A stretch of DNA of 64,000 bases from G963662655 sp963665015 (lineage in GTDB: Bacteria; Cloacimonadota; Cloacimonadia; Cloacimonadales; JAIOQZ01), in assembly GCA_963665015.2 (NCBI GenBank), contig CAXXSY010000004.1:2472790-2536789 (forward strand), in the 5' to 3' direction. Positions within the stretch are counted from its first letter, which is position 1. Each line of letters begins with the position of its first letter. Shown in pieces: positions 28,607 to 37,604 of the stretch. The notes beneath the pieces are model-generated. The model saw only the letters and a list, made by a program, of their open reading frames with translations. It searched no databases and had not been told where the DNA came from. Made by a program: the position numbers and the translations under genes.

Positions 28607-31135
28607 CTACGACAGGATATGGGTGAAAAAGTTATCGTCCACGAAGTACTGCTGCGCGATGCCGCGGATGTGTTCGAGTGTGACGCGTTCGAGTCGCTTC
28701 TCGCGGTCGAGGAAGTATTGATAGCCAAGGCCGATCGATTCCAGCAGCGAGATCGATGTCGCCTGATGCAGCACGCTTTCGCCATCCTGCAATCGGCTGC
28801 CGCGTATCGCGTTCCGCGCGATTTCGAGCTCTTCTTCGTTTATCGAATTGCTCTTGCACTGCTCCAGGATGTCGCGAATCACCCGAAGACTCTCTTTCTC
28901 GCCGTCGCGGTTCACCTGCGCCCAGACGCGGAAATAGCCGAGGTTCTCGAGCGCCTGGAAATCGAAATCGACCGAGTACGCCAGACCGCGCTTCTCCCGA
29001 AGCTCGGTGTAGAGGCGCGCGTTCAGGTCGCCCCCGAGTATCTGCGAGAGCACGTAGAATGCTGTGTTCTGTTCCTGGTCGTCGTACTTGCAGCCGAATC
29101 CGCCCATCTGGATGATGGCTTGATCCATGCCCGTGTCTTTCCTGCGGAATCGACGTTCGGCCGAATCCAGGAGCGCTGCCTGCGGCGTGGTCGGAAGCGT
29201 CTCGTTCCCGAGGTTCGCCAGCGTCTTTTCGAGGTATTCGATGGTCTCGTCGATGGGCATGTCCCCTACGATGGAGATCACCATGTTTTGCGGATTGTAA
29301 TACGTCCGGTACCACTCGACGATCCTCTTGCGGGAGATGTCGCGCAAGTCCCCGATCCGCCCGTAGCGGTGCGTGAGGTTGCTGCGCTGCCCGAAGATCA
29401 TCTCCTTCCAGAGTTTCCCGGAATACTGTTGCGGGTAGTCTTTGACGCGGTTGAGCGAGCTGATGACGGTGTTGCGGATGTTGTGCAGATGATCGTTGGG
29501 AAAGAGCGGTTCCGCCAGCACGTCATAGAGCAGATCGAGTGCGGTGAAGAGCTTGTCCTCGAAGCACTTGCAGCGGATCGTGGTCGTCTCCAGGTGGTTG
29601 GTCGCCCCCAGGACGATACCCTGCGCGGAGCAGTACTCGAGCATTTGCAGGTAGTTGCGCTTCCGGTTGCCGTGCAGCAGCAGGGTCGAGGTGAGCTGGT
29701 TGATACCGCGATTGCCTTCCCGTTCGTTGAGCTGCGACGCAGCAATACCCAGGGCAATACCGATGGTGGGCTTTCCGGAGAATTTCTTGAGGCACACCTT
29801 CATACCGTTGGAGAGCCGCGTCATCACGCAATCGCCCACCGTGGATTTTTCCGGTCGGATCGTCTGCGATTCACGCGAAAGAATCTGCTTCGGCTCAAGG
29901 TGCTCCCTGCCCATGTAATAGACCTGTAAGACATCGGGGTATAGATATTTGCGAATCAGGCGACGGGTGTCGGCCTCGGTGATGCGCGCGATAATCTCCG
30001 GTGTCTTCACGAATCCTTCCCAGCCGACGGTCAGCTCGTCGTTGCCCAGGCTCATGGCGAGCGATTCGGCGTATTCGCCGGTATATCGGTGCTGGTGCAG
30101 GCATTCGGTCTTGATCCGGTTCAGCTCGTCGCTCTTCATGCCGAAACGATAAAACTCCTCCAGCTCGTGGCGCACGATCTCGATAATCCGGCACGGATCG
30201 CCGCCCTTCTTGGGATTGACCATCAGGATCGCCATGCCGTCGTTGACGCCGCTGCACGAATGGAGCTGCATACCGTCGATCAACTTTTCCTTCTCGAAAA
30301 GCCGCTGGTAGAGCCTTGAATTCTTGCCCTGCGCGAACGCCTTGACCGCCAGGTTGTAGGCGTTGAAATCCTCGTTCAAGTCCGAGAAATCGGGCAGACA
30401 GAACGCGAGGAAGCCGTTCCCGAGATTGCGCTTGTATTGCTTGAATCCGGGCTTCTTGGGTAAGGGATCCAGTGGAAGCTTGCCGTGATGAACCTTCGCC
30501 GGTCTCCAGTCGCTGAAGTATTCGCCGATCAAGCCGGTCATCTCGTCTGGCTTCAAATCGCCGCTGGCAACGATGTAGGCGTTGTTCGGCACGTACCATT
30601 TATGATAGAAGCGCTCCAAATCCTCACGCTTCGCCTTGCGGAGGATTTTCTCGTCTCCGATGACGGGGTTGCGGAGCGGATTTTCCGTAAAATAGTCCTG
30701 CGGTATCTTTTCGAGAAAGACCTCTTCCGGGTCGTTGCGATACTGCTTCAATTCCTCGAGCACCACCTTGCGTTCCGACTCGAATTCCGCTTGATTGAAA
30801 CTAGTTCGGCAGACCAGTTCGGACAGCAGGTGCAAGCCCTCGCGGGTGTATCGGGACGGCAACGTGATGAAGAAGCATGTCGAGTCGAACTCGGTGTATG
30901 CGTTCAGGGTACCGCCGTAGAACGATGCCTTTTCCGAGATCGAGCCGTCCGGAAAATCGCGCGTCGATTTGAATACCAGATGCTCCAGAAAATGCGAGAA
31001 TCCGGCTTCCTCGGGCTTCTCCCAGCAGGAACCCACCCGCACGAACACCATCAGGCTGATCAGCGGGTTGGCGTGCGACTCTGACATGATGACTTTCAGG
31101 CCGCCCGGTGTGACACTGGTTTCGATATTGTACAT
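28607..31135 (-). CDS. M16 family zinc peptidase, two-domain
   Basis: 842 residues. The N-terminal M16 domain has the inverted zinc motif HFLEH at 48-52 and the downstream glutamate in ERKVVLEELKQY (about 127-128). A second, inactive-type M16 domain starts near residue 440. Two domains in one chain resemble half of pitrilysin and the processing-peptidase-like enzymes that cut short peptides or prosequences. No signal peptide is seen, so it is probably cytosolic. GGAG precedes the ATG. It stands between folE2 (12 bp) and the dehydratase activase (4 bp) and is probably cotranscribed with both. Confidence 0.93.
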   Translation of the reverse strand: MYNIETSVTPGGLKVIMSESHANPLISLMVFVRVGSCWEKPEEAGFSHFLEHLVFKSTRDFPDGSISEKASFYGGTLNAYTEFDSTCFFITLPSRYTREGLHLLSELVCRTSFNQAEFESERKVVLEELKQYRNDPEEVFLEKIPQDYFTENPLRNPVIGDEKILRKAKREDLERFYHKWYVPNNAYIVASGDLKPDEMTGLIGEYFSDWRPAKVHHGKLPLDPLPKKPGFKQYKRNLGNGFLAFCLPDFSDLNEDFNAYNLAVKAFAQGKNSRLYQRLFEKEKLIDGMQLHSCSGVNDGMAILMVNPKKGGDPCRIIEIVRHELEEFYRFGMKSDELNRIKTECLHQHRYTGEYAESLAMSLGNDELTVGWEGFVKTPEIIARITEADTRRLIRKYLYPDVLQVYYMGREHLEPKQILSRESQTIRPEKSTVGDCVMTRLSNGMKVCLKKFSGKPTIGIALGIAASQLNEREGNRGINQLTSTLLLHGNRKRNYLQMLEYCSAQGIVLGATNHLETTTIRCKCFEDKLFTALDLLYDVLAEPLFPNDHLHNIRNTVISSLNRVKDYPQQYSGKLWKEMIFGQRSNLTHRYGRIGDLRDISRKRIVEWYRTYYNPQNMVISIVGDMPIDETIEYLEKTLANLGNETLPTTPQAALLDSAERRFRRKDTGMDQAIIQMGGFGCKYDDQEQNTAFYVLSQILGGDLNARLYTELREKRGLAYSVDFDFQALENLGYFRVWAQVNRDGEKESLRVIRDILEQCKSNSINEEELEIARNAIRGSRLQDGESVLHQATSISLLESIGLGYQYFLDREKRLERVTLEHIRGIAQQYFVDDNFFTHILS

Positions 31136-31147
31136 TCTTTCTCCGTT

Positions 31148-31918
31148 TCAGCGTTCGATGCAGGCGTACGCGTTGTGGTTGTGGATCGATTCCATGTTCT
31201 CGGCCTCGATGCGAAAATAGGTAACGCGCGTATCGCCCTGAAGCTTCTGCGCCAGCTCCCGGATCACGTCCTCGACGAAGCGCGGGTTGTCGTACGCCTT
31301 CTCTGTAACGTGCTTTTCATCGACGCGTTTCAGTAGCGAATAAATCTCGCAGCTCGCGGACGACTCGGCGTACTCGATCAGCTCTTCCAGCCAGATGAAA
31401 TCAGTGTAGGAGACCTTGATGCGGATTTTCGAACGCTGGTTGTGCGCGCCGTAATCGCTGATCTCCTTCGAGCACGGACACAGCGTCGTGACCGGCACTT
31501 CCACGCCGATATCAAGCCGGTAATCGCCCTTGGAAGACGCCTCGAAGATGCAATTGTACGACAGAATCGATTCGATCCCGCTGACCGGCGCTTTCTTGCG
31601 CACGAAATACGGAAACCGGATTCGCGTGAAAGCGGCGTCCGCGTTCAGCGCCTTTTTGACATCCTCCAGAAACGGCTCGAGATTATTGATGAACGTATCT
31701 TCGTGATAGCGGTTCAGCACCTCGATGAAGCGACTCATATGGGTGCCGCGCTCGGTGTGCGGCAGCTCGACGTAGATATCCAGATCGGCGACCGTGTGCT
31801 GGATTTCCTTCATGCGGTCTTCCACCACGATCGGGTACTGGATGTTCTTCACCCCCACCTTGTCGATGGTGATGTTTCGTTCGTCCTGCTGACTCTGTAT
31901 ATCGGCTTTAACTTCCAT
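31148..31918 (-). CDS. folE2: GTP cyclohydrolase FolE2 (type IB)
   Basis: 256 residues. Converts GTP to dihydroneopterin triphosphate, the first step of folate and, in many bacteria, queuosine precursor synthesis. The family-specific active-site cysteine is seen in LCPCSKEISDYGAHNQRS. The opening (DIQSQQDERNITIDKVGVKN) and EDVIRELAQKL near the end are also diagnostic. Type IB enzymes work with metals other than zinc and often replace FolE under zinc limitation; no Zur-type operator was recognised. The start overlaps the end of apbE by 11 bp, so translation is likely coupled. Confidence 0.97.
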   Translation of the reverse strand: MEVKADIQSQQDERNITIDKVGVKNIQYPIVVEDRMKEIQHTVADLDIYVELPHTERGTHMSRFIEVLNRYHEDTFINNLEPFLEDVKKALNADAAFTRIRFPYFVRKKAPVSGIESILSYNCIFEASSKGDYRLDIGVEVPVTTLCPCSKEISDYGAHNQRSKIRIKVSYTDFIWLEELIEYAESSASCEIYSLLKRVDEKHVTEKAYDNPRFVEDVIRELAQKLQGDTRVTYFRIEAENMESIHNHNAYACIER

Positions 31919-32906
31919 CTTCCTTTTCCAGAATATCTTTCACGCCCATCGTACGCATGGAGATAATCTCTTCGCCATTTTGATAATAAATAATCGCGTT
32001 CACGTCCGGGTACGATTTCGCCAGCTCGATGGCGTCCTCCGGCCCCAGAAGAAACATAGCGGTCGAAAGCGCGTCCGCCAGCGTGGCGTTCGGCGCGATC
32101 ACCGTGACCGAAATCGTGTTTTGGGCCGGGTACCCGGTCTTCGGATCGATGATGTGATGATAGCGCTGGTCGTCCAGAATGAAGAACCGCTCGTAGTCAC
32201 CCGAGGTGACCACCGCGCATTCCTTCAGGTTCAGCACCGCGATCACGTCCTCCCGATCACGCGGGTGGCGGATACCGACCCGCATCGTACCGGTGTCGCC
32301 GAAATAGCGGATATCGCCGCCGGCATTGATATAGCCCGACAAAACGCCCTGCGACTGCAAGAACTCCACCGCACGGTCGATGATGTATCCTTTGGCGACG
32401 CTGCCCAGGTTGATCTTGTAGCCCACCGGCTTGATCAGCTCCGAATCCGATATCTCCAGCTTGTCGAATCCGACATGGCGCTGTGCCTCCAGGATCGCGG
32501 CGGAATCGGGAACAATCCCCTTATCGAAGTCCCAAAGATCGCTCAGCTCGCCGATGGAAAGGTCGTACAACGAATCCGTCCTGGCATACAGGTCCTTTCC
32601 CATCGCCAGCATCGACCGGACATCTTCCGTAATCACGAATCGCGTCGTATCGGAGAGGTTGATCCGCTCGATCTCGCTGCCTTCCTTGTAATACGACAGC
32701 CGATCCTCGTACCCCCTCATCAGGCTGAACGTGCTGTCGATCAGCGCGTCCGGAGTCTTGTCCTTCGTCCGTATCGATACCTCGACAAAGGTGTCCAATA
32801 GTATCTCCGAGCGCTTGGTTTCGTACGTCCGGGTCATGTATCGCCATGCCGCGAATGCGATGATCGCAATCAACAGCGCAAGCTGCAATATCTCTTTTCG
32901 TTTCAT
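31908..32906 (-). CDS. apbE: FAD:protein FMN transferase (ApbE)
   Basis: 332 residues; the ATG at 32906 has GAGGAA 5 bases before it, whereas the ATG at 32918 has none. A single N-terminal membrane segment (ILQLALLIAIIAFAAW) anchors it facing the periplasm. Diagnostic motifs are INLGSVAKGYIIDRA, YINAGGDIRYFG and HHIIDPKTGYPAQN with the metal-site residues near LADALSTAMFLLG. ApbE attaches FMN to threonines of flavoproteins such as RnfG, RnfD and NqrC, ion-pumping complexes common in fermenters. None of those targets is in the window. It is the first gene of the minus-strand run. Confidence 0.96.
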   Translation of the reverse strand: MKRKEILQLALLIAIIAFAAWRYMTRTYETKRSEILLDTFVEVSIRTKDKTPDALIDSTFSLMRGYEDRLSYYKEGSEIERINLSDTTRFVITEDVRSMLAMGKDLYARTDSLYDLSIGELSDLWDFDKGIVPDSAAILEAQRHVGFDKLEISDSELIKPVGYKINLGSVAKGYIIDRAVEFLQSQGVLSGYINAGGDIRYFGDTGTMRVGIRHPRDREDVIAVLNLKECAVVTSGDYERFFILDDQRYHHIIDPKTGYPAQNTISVTVIAPNATLADALSTAMFLLGPEDAIELAKSYPDVNAIIYYQNGEEIISMRTMGVKDILEKEDGS

Positions 32907-33002
32907 GTCGTTCCTCATTCAATATCAATCTAAATAAGCAGTTAGTAAGAAAATTATATCCTCCGCTTTTGTCAATGGTTTGTTGCCGGAATCGTGATCA
33001 TC

Positions 33003-33135
33003 CCCGCGCAGCAGATTTGTTCGATAACGCTTAACGCGTGGTATTCCGCACCTTTATTCGTTGTTCGGTAGCCTGGAAGGTGCGGTATATCCACTCGTTA
33101 AGCGTTATCGGGCAAAGATGCGCGCGGGTGAGAGC
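33003..33135. repeat. Long covarying hairpin repeat (family X), copy 2
   Basis: A 21-bp outer stem, positions 33016-33036 with 33096-33116, has only two G-U pairs. GTGG (33038-33041) pairs with CCAC (33091-33094). The apical stem CCGCACCTT (33046-33054) pairs with AAGGTGCGG (33077-33085). Against copy 1, the three apical pairs next to CACCTT have all changed on both sides, as has most of the outer stem. It lies in the divergent gap between apbE and the next gene and occupies most of it. Confidence 0.8.
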
Positions 33136-33237
33136 CGAAAACAGCCACTCCCTGACACAGCAAGGATAATCCGGATACCAGCAAGAAAAACATAGACAGA
33201 ATCGACCATTCAGATAATATAGAAAATTGAGGTAAAT

Positions 33238-33681
33238 ATGAGAAAAACATTGATCGCGATCATGCTCCTGACGGGGCTGTTTCTCTTTGCGGAAGACCCG
33301 ATGAAGACCATGAACGACGTCGATAAGGAACTGATGTCCATTGCGTCCCAGGCGAAGGATGCCAAGACACTGGACGCGACAATCGAGCTGCTGGAGGGAT
33401 TGACCCGCCAGATGTCGAGGTTTGCTTTCGCGACCATGGACTTGCAGAAGCAGATGGCCGACACGCAGACGATCCCCGATTCGCTGGACACCATGTTGCA
33501 GCGGTTCGCCGTGAACATGCAAAAGAGCATGTCCGGCATCGAAGCGGCCGTCCGAAAGTACGAGAAGGAACCGCGGATGAAACGGGCAATCGCGAACTAC
33601 AGGTCCGAGATGGGAAAACTCGACCGGATCATGCGCGACGCGCTCGAAGCCACGGAAAACGAAATGCCGGAACAGGAGTAA
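33238..33681 (+). CDS. Small exported helical protein
   Basis: 147 residues with a signal peptide (MRKTLIAIMLLTGLFLFA). The mature part is charged and all-helical in appearance (MNDVDKELMSIASQAKDAKT, EAAVRKYEKEPRMKRAIANY) without cysteines or a known motif. GAGG precedes the ATG. A similar-looking small exported protein follows 9 bp later. No function can be assigned. Confidence 0.75.
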   Translation: MRKTLIAIMLLTGLFLFAEDPMKTMNDVDKELMSIASQAKDAKTLDATIELLEGLTRQMSRFAFATMDLQKQMADTQTIPDSLDTMLQRFAVNMQKSMSGIEAAVRKYEKEPRMKRAIANYRSEMGKLDRIMRDALEATENEMPEQE

Positions 33682-33690
33682 TCAGCAACC

Positions 33691-34080
33691 ATGAAACGCC
33701 TAATAGTTCTCACGATCGTTTTTACCATAGCGATGTCGCTCGTCGCGATGGAATCTGCCGATACAAGAATTATTCAGTCATCGAGCCGGATCAAGGAACT
33801 GGCGATCGAGTCGAGGTCCATCCAGGAACCGGAGAAGATCGTCGAAGTGCTGGAGGTCATGCATAAGGAATTCCTGATCGTTCTCGACGCGAACAACGAA
33901 ATGAACGAGCAGGAAGTCGAGCTGACGGAAGCACGGCAGGAAGAGCTGGACAACGCGCTCGTAGAGCTTCTGGACAGCATCGAGGTTATCACCATTACCG
34001 CCACGCAATTCAAGGAGAATAAGGCGGTCGGTAATGCGCTGGATCATTTCGAAGCCGCGATGGAGAAATTCGGACAGTAA
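33691..34080 (+). CDS. Small exported helical protein, possible tandem paralogue
   Basis: 129 residues with a signal peptide (MKRLIVLTIVFTIAMSLVAM) and a helical, Glu-rich mature part (SRIKELAIESRSIQEPEKIV, HFEAAMEKFG). The arrangement and KEL-x-I-x-S starts recall the preceding gene, so an old duplication is possible but the similarity is weak by eye. It is probably cotranscribed with that gene. Function unknown. Confidence 0.72.
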   Translation: MKRLIVLTIVFTIAMSLVAMESADTRIIQSSSRIKELAIESRSIQEPEKIVEVLEVMHKEFLIVLDANNEMNEQEVELTEARQEELDNALVELLDSIEVITITATQFKENKAVGNALDHFEAAMEKFGQ

Positions 34081-34136
34081 TCCTTGACACATCCGCTGAT
34101 CGGCAGGTTTTTACCCCGTATTCTCAAGGAGCGAAC

Positions 34137-34823
34137 ATGAGCTTGCAAGAACGAATCGAACAGGTAAAAAGCAAAATCGATTTAGCGGCAGCCGGAAGAG
34201 CGGTTACACTGGTCGCGGTTACGAAAAACCACGATGCGGATATCATCCGCCAAGCCCTCGATCTGGGCATCGACGTTATCGGAGAAAACCGAGTTCAGGA
34301 AGCGGAACGGAAGCTTCCCGTGCTTCGGGATCACTTCCGTGAATTCCATTTTATCGGCCACCTTCAGAGCAATAAAATACGGAAGCTGCTGCCGCTCGAA
34401 CCGACCCTGATCCACTCGATCGACAAATTCTCCACCGCGCAGAAGCTGGATCAGATTTTGTGCGAACTCGATCGCGACCAGGACATCCTGATCGAGGTCA
34501 ACACCTCGGGCGAAGAGTCGAAAGAGGGCGTTCACCCCGACAACCTCATTCCGCTGATCGAGAAGATGTCGTCGCTCGAACGTGTTCACGTCCTGGGACT
34601 GATGACCATCGCGCCCTACACCGACGATCAGGCTTACATCCGAAGCTGTTTCCGCAAGCTTCGGGAGCTGTCCGAAACGATAGCCGCAAAGGGCATCCCG
34701 GGTGTCGAGATGAGGCACCTTTCCATGGGCATGACGCACGACTTTCAGATCGCGATCGAGGAGGGAGCAACCCTCGTTCGCATCGGCACAGGGATATTCG
34801 GCGCAAGAAATTATTCGGAGTAA
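34137..34823 (+). CDS. yggS: YggS-family pyridoxal-phosphate homeostasis protein
   Basis: 228 residues. A non-enzymatic PLP-binding barrel (PROSC/YggS) that buffers cellular PLP. The PLP lysine is in LVAVTKNHD; the family strings GENRVQEAERK, FHFIGHLQSNK, LSMGMTHDFQIAIEEG and VRIGTGIFG are all present. AAGGAG precedes the start. A TTGACA lies at 34084-34089, right after the previous stop, so this may be the promoter-proximal gene of the next, tightly packed run of genes up to 40528. Confidence 0.96.
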   Translation: MSLQERIEQVKSKIDLAAAGRAVTLVAVTKNHDADIIRQALDLGIDVIGENRVQEAERKLPVLRDHFREFHFIGHLQSNKIRKLLPLEPTLIHSIDKFSTAQKLDQILCELDRDQDILIEVNTSGEESKEGVHPDNLIPLIEKMSSLERVHVLGLMTIAPYTDDQAYIRSCFRKLRELSETIAAKGIPGVEMRHLSMGMTHDFQIAIEEGATLVRIGTGIFGARNYSE

Positions 34824-34826
34824 TGA

Positions 34827-35474
34827 ATGATAAACGTACTCTTACCGATCCTTCTCATCATCCTGTCGTATCTGTTCGGCTGCTTTTCGACCGCTCGGAT
34901 CGTCGCCAGGACCTTCAAGAATCTGAAGATCACCAAAGTCGGCACCGGACATCCCGATACCGCCAACATCTATTGCAACGTGAGTAAAATCCTGGGTATC
35001 TTCGTCGGTCTGCTGGATGTCGCGAAGATGTACTTCTATCTCGTCCTGCTCTACTACTCGATGACATTCCTGAAACTACCGTTCTGGCACTACCGCTGGC
35101 TGCTGCTCTTCGGCGCGATGACCCTCATCGGACATTGTTTGCCGGTGACCCATCGGTTCAAAGGAGGCAGAGGGACATTCAGCTTCCTCGGCTTCATCAC
35201 CTTCTTCGCGTTCTGGCCCACGATGGCGACATCTTTAATCGCGCTGGTCGTGGTCGGTAAATTCAAGCAGGTGCGTTTCGCCCAGTACATGGTCGTGCTG
35301 CTGCCGATCTTGCTGGTCTATATATGTAATATTTTTATCGCCGGTGGTCATGGGTTTGATTTTCCCAATTTCGCCTTCACATCTTCCTGTCCCAATTTCG
35401 CGTACTTCGCCGTCAGCGCAATCCTGATGGGCATCCTGAATCTCATCGTATCCAAGCGACTCGGAGAAATCTGA
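34827..35474 (+). CDS. plsY: PlsY-like glycerol-3-phosphate acyltransferase, divergent
   Basis: 215 residues, about six membrane segments. PlsY transfers an acyl group from acyl-phosphate to glycerol 3-phosphate in the inner membrane. Motif 2 is well kept (IGHCLPVTHRFKGGRGT), as is the opening (YLFGCFSTARIVAR). Motif 1, normally GSGNxGATNxxR, is here KVGTGHPDTANIYCNVSK, and the last motif (HRxNI) is not seen. It is therefore a PlsY relative whose acceptor may differ. It starts 3 bp after yggS and ends 1 bp before the GNAT gene. Confidence 0.8.
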   Translation: MINVLLPILLIILSYLFGCFSTARIVARTFKNLKITKVGTGHPDTANIYCNVSKILGIFVGLLDVAKMYFYLVLLYYSMTFLKLPFWHYRWLLLFGAMTLIGHCLPVTHRFKGGRGTFSFLGFITFFAFWPTMATSLIALVVVGKFKQVRFAQYMVVLLPILLVYICNIFIAGGHGFDFPNFAFTSSCPNFAYFAVSAILMGILNLIVSKRLGEI

Positions 35475-35475
35475 T

Positions 35476-36588
35476 ATGGCGATCCGGATCGTACCCGTAT
35501 CCACGTCGAAACAGCTCATGCAGTTCATCAAGCTGCCGTTTCGACTGTACAAGAACGATCCCAACTGGGTGCCGCCCCTGATCATGGATCAGAAGAACTT
35601 TTTCAACCCGAAGAAAAATCCGTACTACGAGCACTCGAAGGTTCAGCTCTTTCTCGCGCTGAAGGACGGCAAAGCAGTCGGACGCATCAGCGCTCAGACC
35701 AACACCCAGCACAACAAAGAGCATAACGACAAGGTCGGCTTCTTCGGCTTCTACGAGTCCGAAAACGACCCGCAGATCGCCCAAAACCTCTTCGACGCGG
35801 CGGAAGCATGGCTGCGTGAGCAAGGCTGCGACACCTCGCGCGGTCCGATGAATTTTTCGGTCAACGACGAATGCGGACTGCTCATTGACGGCTTCGACAC
35901 CATGCCTTACATCATGATGCCGCACCACCACAAGTGGTATCAGGATATCATCACCGGCTGCGGCTACGAGAAAGCGATGGACCTCTACGCCTGGCACCTC
36001 CACGACGAGGCGATGAACCAGCGCCTCGAAAAGTTCGCCGACCGGGCGATGAAACGCGGCGGATTCACCGTGCGAGAGGTCGATAAGAAGAATCTACGGC
36101 GCGATATCGAGATGGTTTTCGAGCTCTATACCAGGGCCTGGGAATACAACTGGGGCTTCGTGCCCATGACGCGCGCGGAATTCGACCACACCGTCAAGAC
36201 GCTGCTGCCGGTCGTCGATACCAGCATGGCGTTCATCGCGGAGATCGACGGTACGCCGGTGGGATTCTCCGTCGCCCTGCCCGACTACAACCTCGTGCTG
36301 AAGAAAATGAACGGGCGCGTCTTCCCCATCGGGTTCATCAAAGCGCTCTACTACAAGAACAAGATTCGCCGGGCGCGCATCCTGACGCTCGGCATCGTCA
36401 AGGAATACCAGAAACGCGGTATTGACGCCGTTTTCCACTACATGACCTACAAAAACGGTCAGGCAAAAGGGTACTACGACGGAGAACTCTCCTGGATTCT
36501 GGAGACCAACACCGTGATGAACCAGGCAGCCGCGAAACTCGGCGCGACCATCCACAAAACCTACAGGATATTCGACAAAAGCCTATGA
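35476..36588 (+). CDS. GNAT-fold protein (YghO-like)
   Basis: 370 residues. The opening (FIKLPFRLYKNDPNWVPPL) followed by FFGFYESENDPQIAQNLFDA and RGPMNFSVNDECGLLIDGFD is the pattern of the YghO-like uncharacterised family, which has an N-acetyltransferase fold. A second GNAT-like half (AFIAEIDGTPVGFSVALPDY, ILTLGIVKEYQKRGIDAVF) carries the acetyl-CoA loop. Substrate unknown. It is coupled to its neighbours: 1 bp after the plsY-like gene, and its stop overlaps the next start as ATGA. Proximity to plsY and a barrel protein suggests an envelope or lipid role, but that is inference. Confidence 0.85.
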   Translation: MAIRIVPVSTSKQLMQFIKLPFRLYKNDPNWVPPLIMDQKNFFNPKKNPYYEHSKVQLFLALKDGKAVGRISAQTNTQHNKEHNDKVGFFGFYESENDPQIAQNLFDAAEAWLREQGCDTSRGPMNFSVNDECGLLIDGFDTMPYIMMPHHHKWYQDIITGCGYEKAMDLYAWHLHDEAMNQRLEKFADRAMKRGGFTVREVDKKNLRRDIEMVFELYTRAWEYNWGFVPMTRAEFDHTVKTLLPVVDTSMAFIAEIDGTPVGFSVALPDYNLVLKKMNGRVFPIGFIKALYYKNKIRRARILTLGIVKEYQKRGIDAVFHYMTYKNGQAKGYYDGELSWILETNTVMNQAAAKLGATIHKTYRIFDKSL

Positions 36589-37604
36589 AACCGATATCGA
36601 TTCTTCTCATGCTGATGCTCGCGACAACCGCTTTCTGCGACGTATTCCCCGACGGCGACTACGACTTCCACATCCCGCAACGACAGGTCTCCAGCATCGT
36701 CTCCTCCTTCGGCACCATGAGCGTCACCTACCAGAACGAACCCGGCATCATCTACAACAACCCCGCCATGCTGGCATACTCGAAACAGGGCATCATCGCG
36801 ACCGTGCTCAAGGTCGATTCGGACGAAGAAAAATCGTTCTCCGAGATGATCCGGTTCAACAGCATGTTCAAGTCGGCGCGATTCGACTATATGACGATCT
36901 ACAGCGAAAAGGCCGGCTTCGCCTACTACCCGCTGCACCGCGAGTATCAAAACGATATCTGGATCGACGATCAGGACGTCTCGCACCGCACATACAAAGA
37001 CTACAATCTGGATACTTTCCACTTCGGCGTCGGCGAGATCAAGGGCAAGATGGCATGGGGTCTGGGCATGAAATACCACACCGGAAGCCTGACCTACCTG
37101 ACCGAAACCCTCCACGACACCCTATGGGTGCGCAACGACTTCACGAAGGACGACGTCGATGGCTTCTCCTTCGACTTCGGCATGCTCTACAACTACAACA
37201 TGGTCCGCATCGGCTTCACGCTCTACGATTTCTATTCCCACCTCTACTGGGGCAAGCACAACCATCAGATATTGCAGCAGCGCGCCGCACTGGGATTGCA
37301 GGTGGGCAACGAAGCGTACAAGCTCATCCTCACCGGACAGGCGAAGCTGGATAAAGACCCGGAAGCGACCTACCATATCGGACTCGAACGCGGCTTCTCC
37401 TTCAGCGAAAACCCGAACGTCCCCAGTACGCTATTCCTGCGCTTCGGCTGCTTCAGCGAACAATACGACAACGAAGACAACGTCTTCCAGAGCTGGGGTT
37501 TCGGATATTACTACCAGATGGCCCGGCTCGACTTCTCTATGCTGTCCCGCGGCTTCAAGGGAAACACCAGCCGCTACCAGCTCAGCATCTCCATGGGGCT
37601 TTAG
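36585..37604 (+). CDS. Outer-membrane beta-barrel protein (PorV/UPF0164-like)
   Basis: 339 residues with a signal peptide (MKPISILLMLMLATTAFC). The N-terminal part (YQNEPGIIYNNPAMLAYSKQ) is the typical PorV/FadL-like opening in which an NPA motif precedes the first strands. Alternating amphipathic strands fill the rest, with YQLSISMGL as the last strand. PorV-type barrels belong to the T9SS and shuttle cargo to its attachment point; PorQ and other relatives look similar, so the exact role is not certain. ATGA overlap with the preceding gene; the next gene starts directly after the stop. Confidence 0.8.
   Translation: MKPISILLMLMLATTAFCDVFPDGDYDFHIPQRQVSSIVSSFGTMSVTYQNEPGIIYNNPAMLAYSKQGIIATVLKVDSDEEKSFSEMIRFNSMFKSARFDYMTIYSEKAGFAYYPLHREYQNDIWIDDQDVSHRTYKDYNLDTFHFGVGEIKGKMAWGLGMKYHTGSLTYLTETLHDTLWVRNDFTKDDVDGFSFDFGMLYNYNMVRIGFTLYDFYSHLYWGKHNHQILQQRAALGLQVGNEAYKLILTGQAKLDKDPEATYHIGLERGFSFSENPNVPSTLFLRFGCFSEQYDNEDNVFQSWGFGYYYQMARLDFSMLSRGFKGNTSRYQLSISMGL

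Noticed and set aside
28544..29929. 461-codon plus-strand frame opposite the M16 gene
   Set aside because: Shadow frame; the minus strand encodes a complete M16 peptidase with HxxEH.
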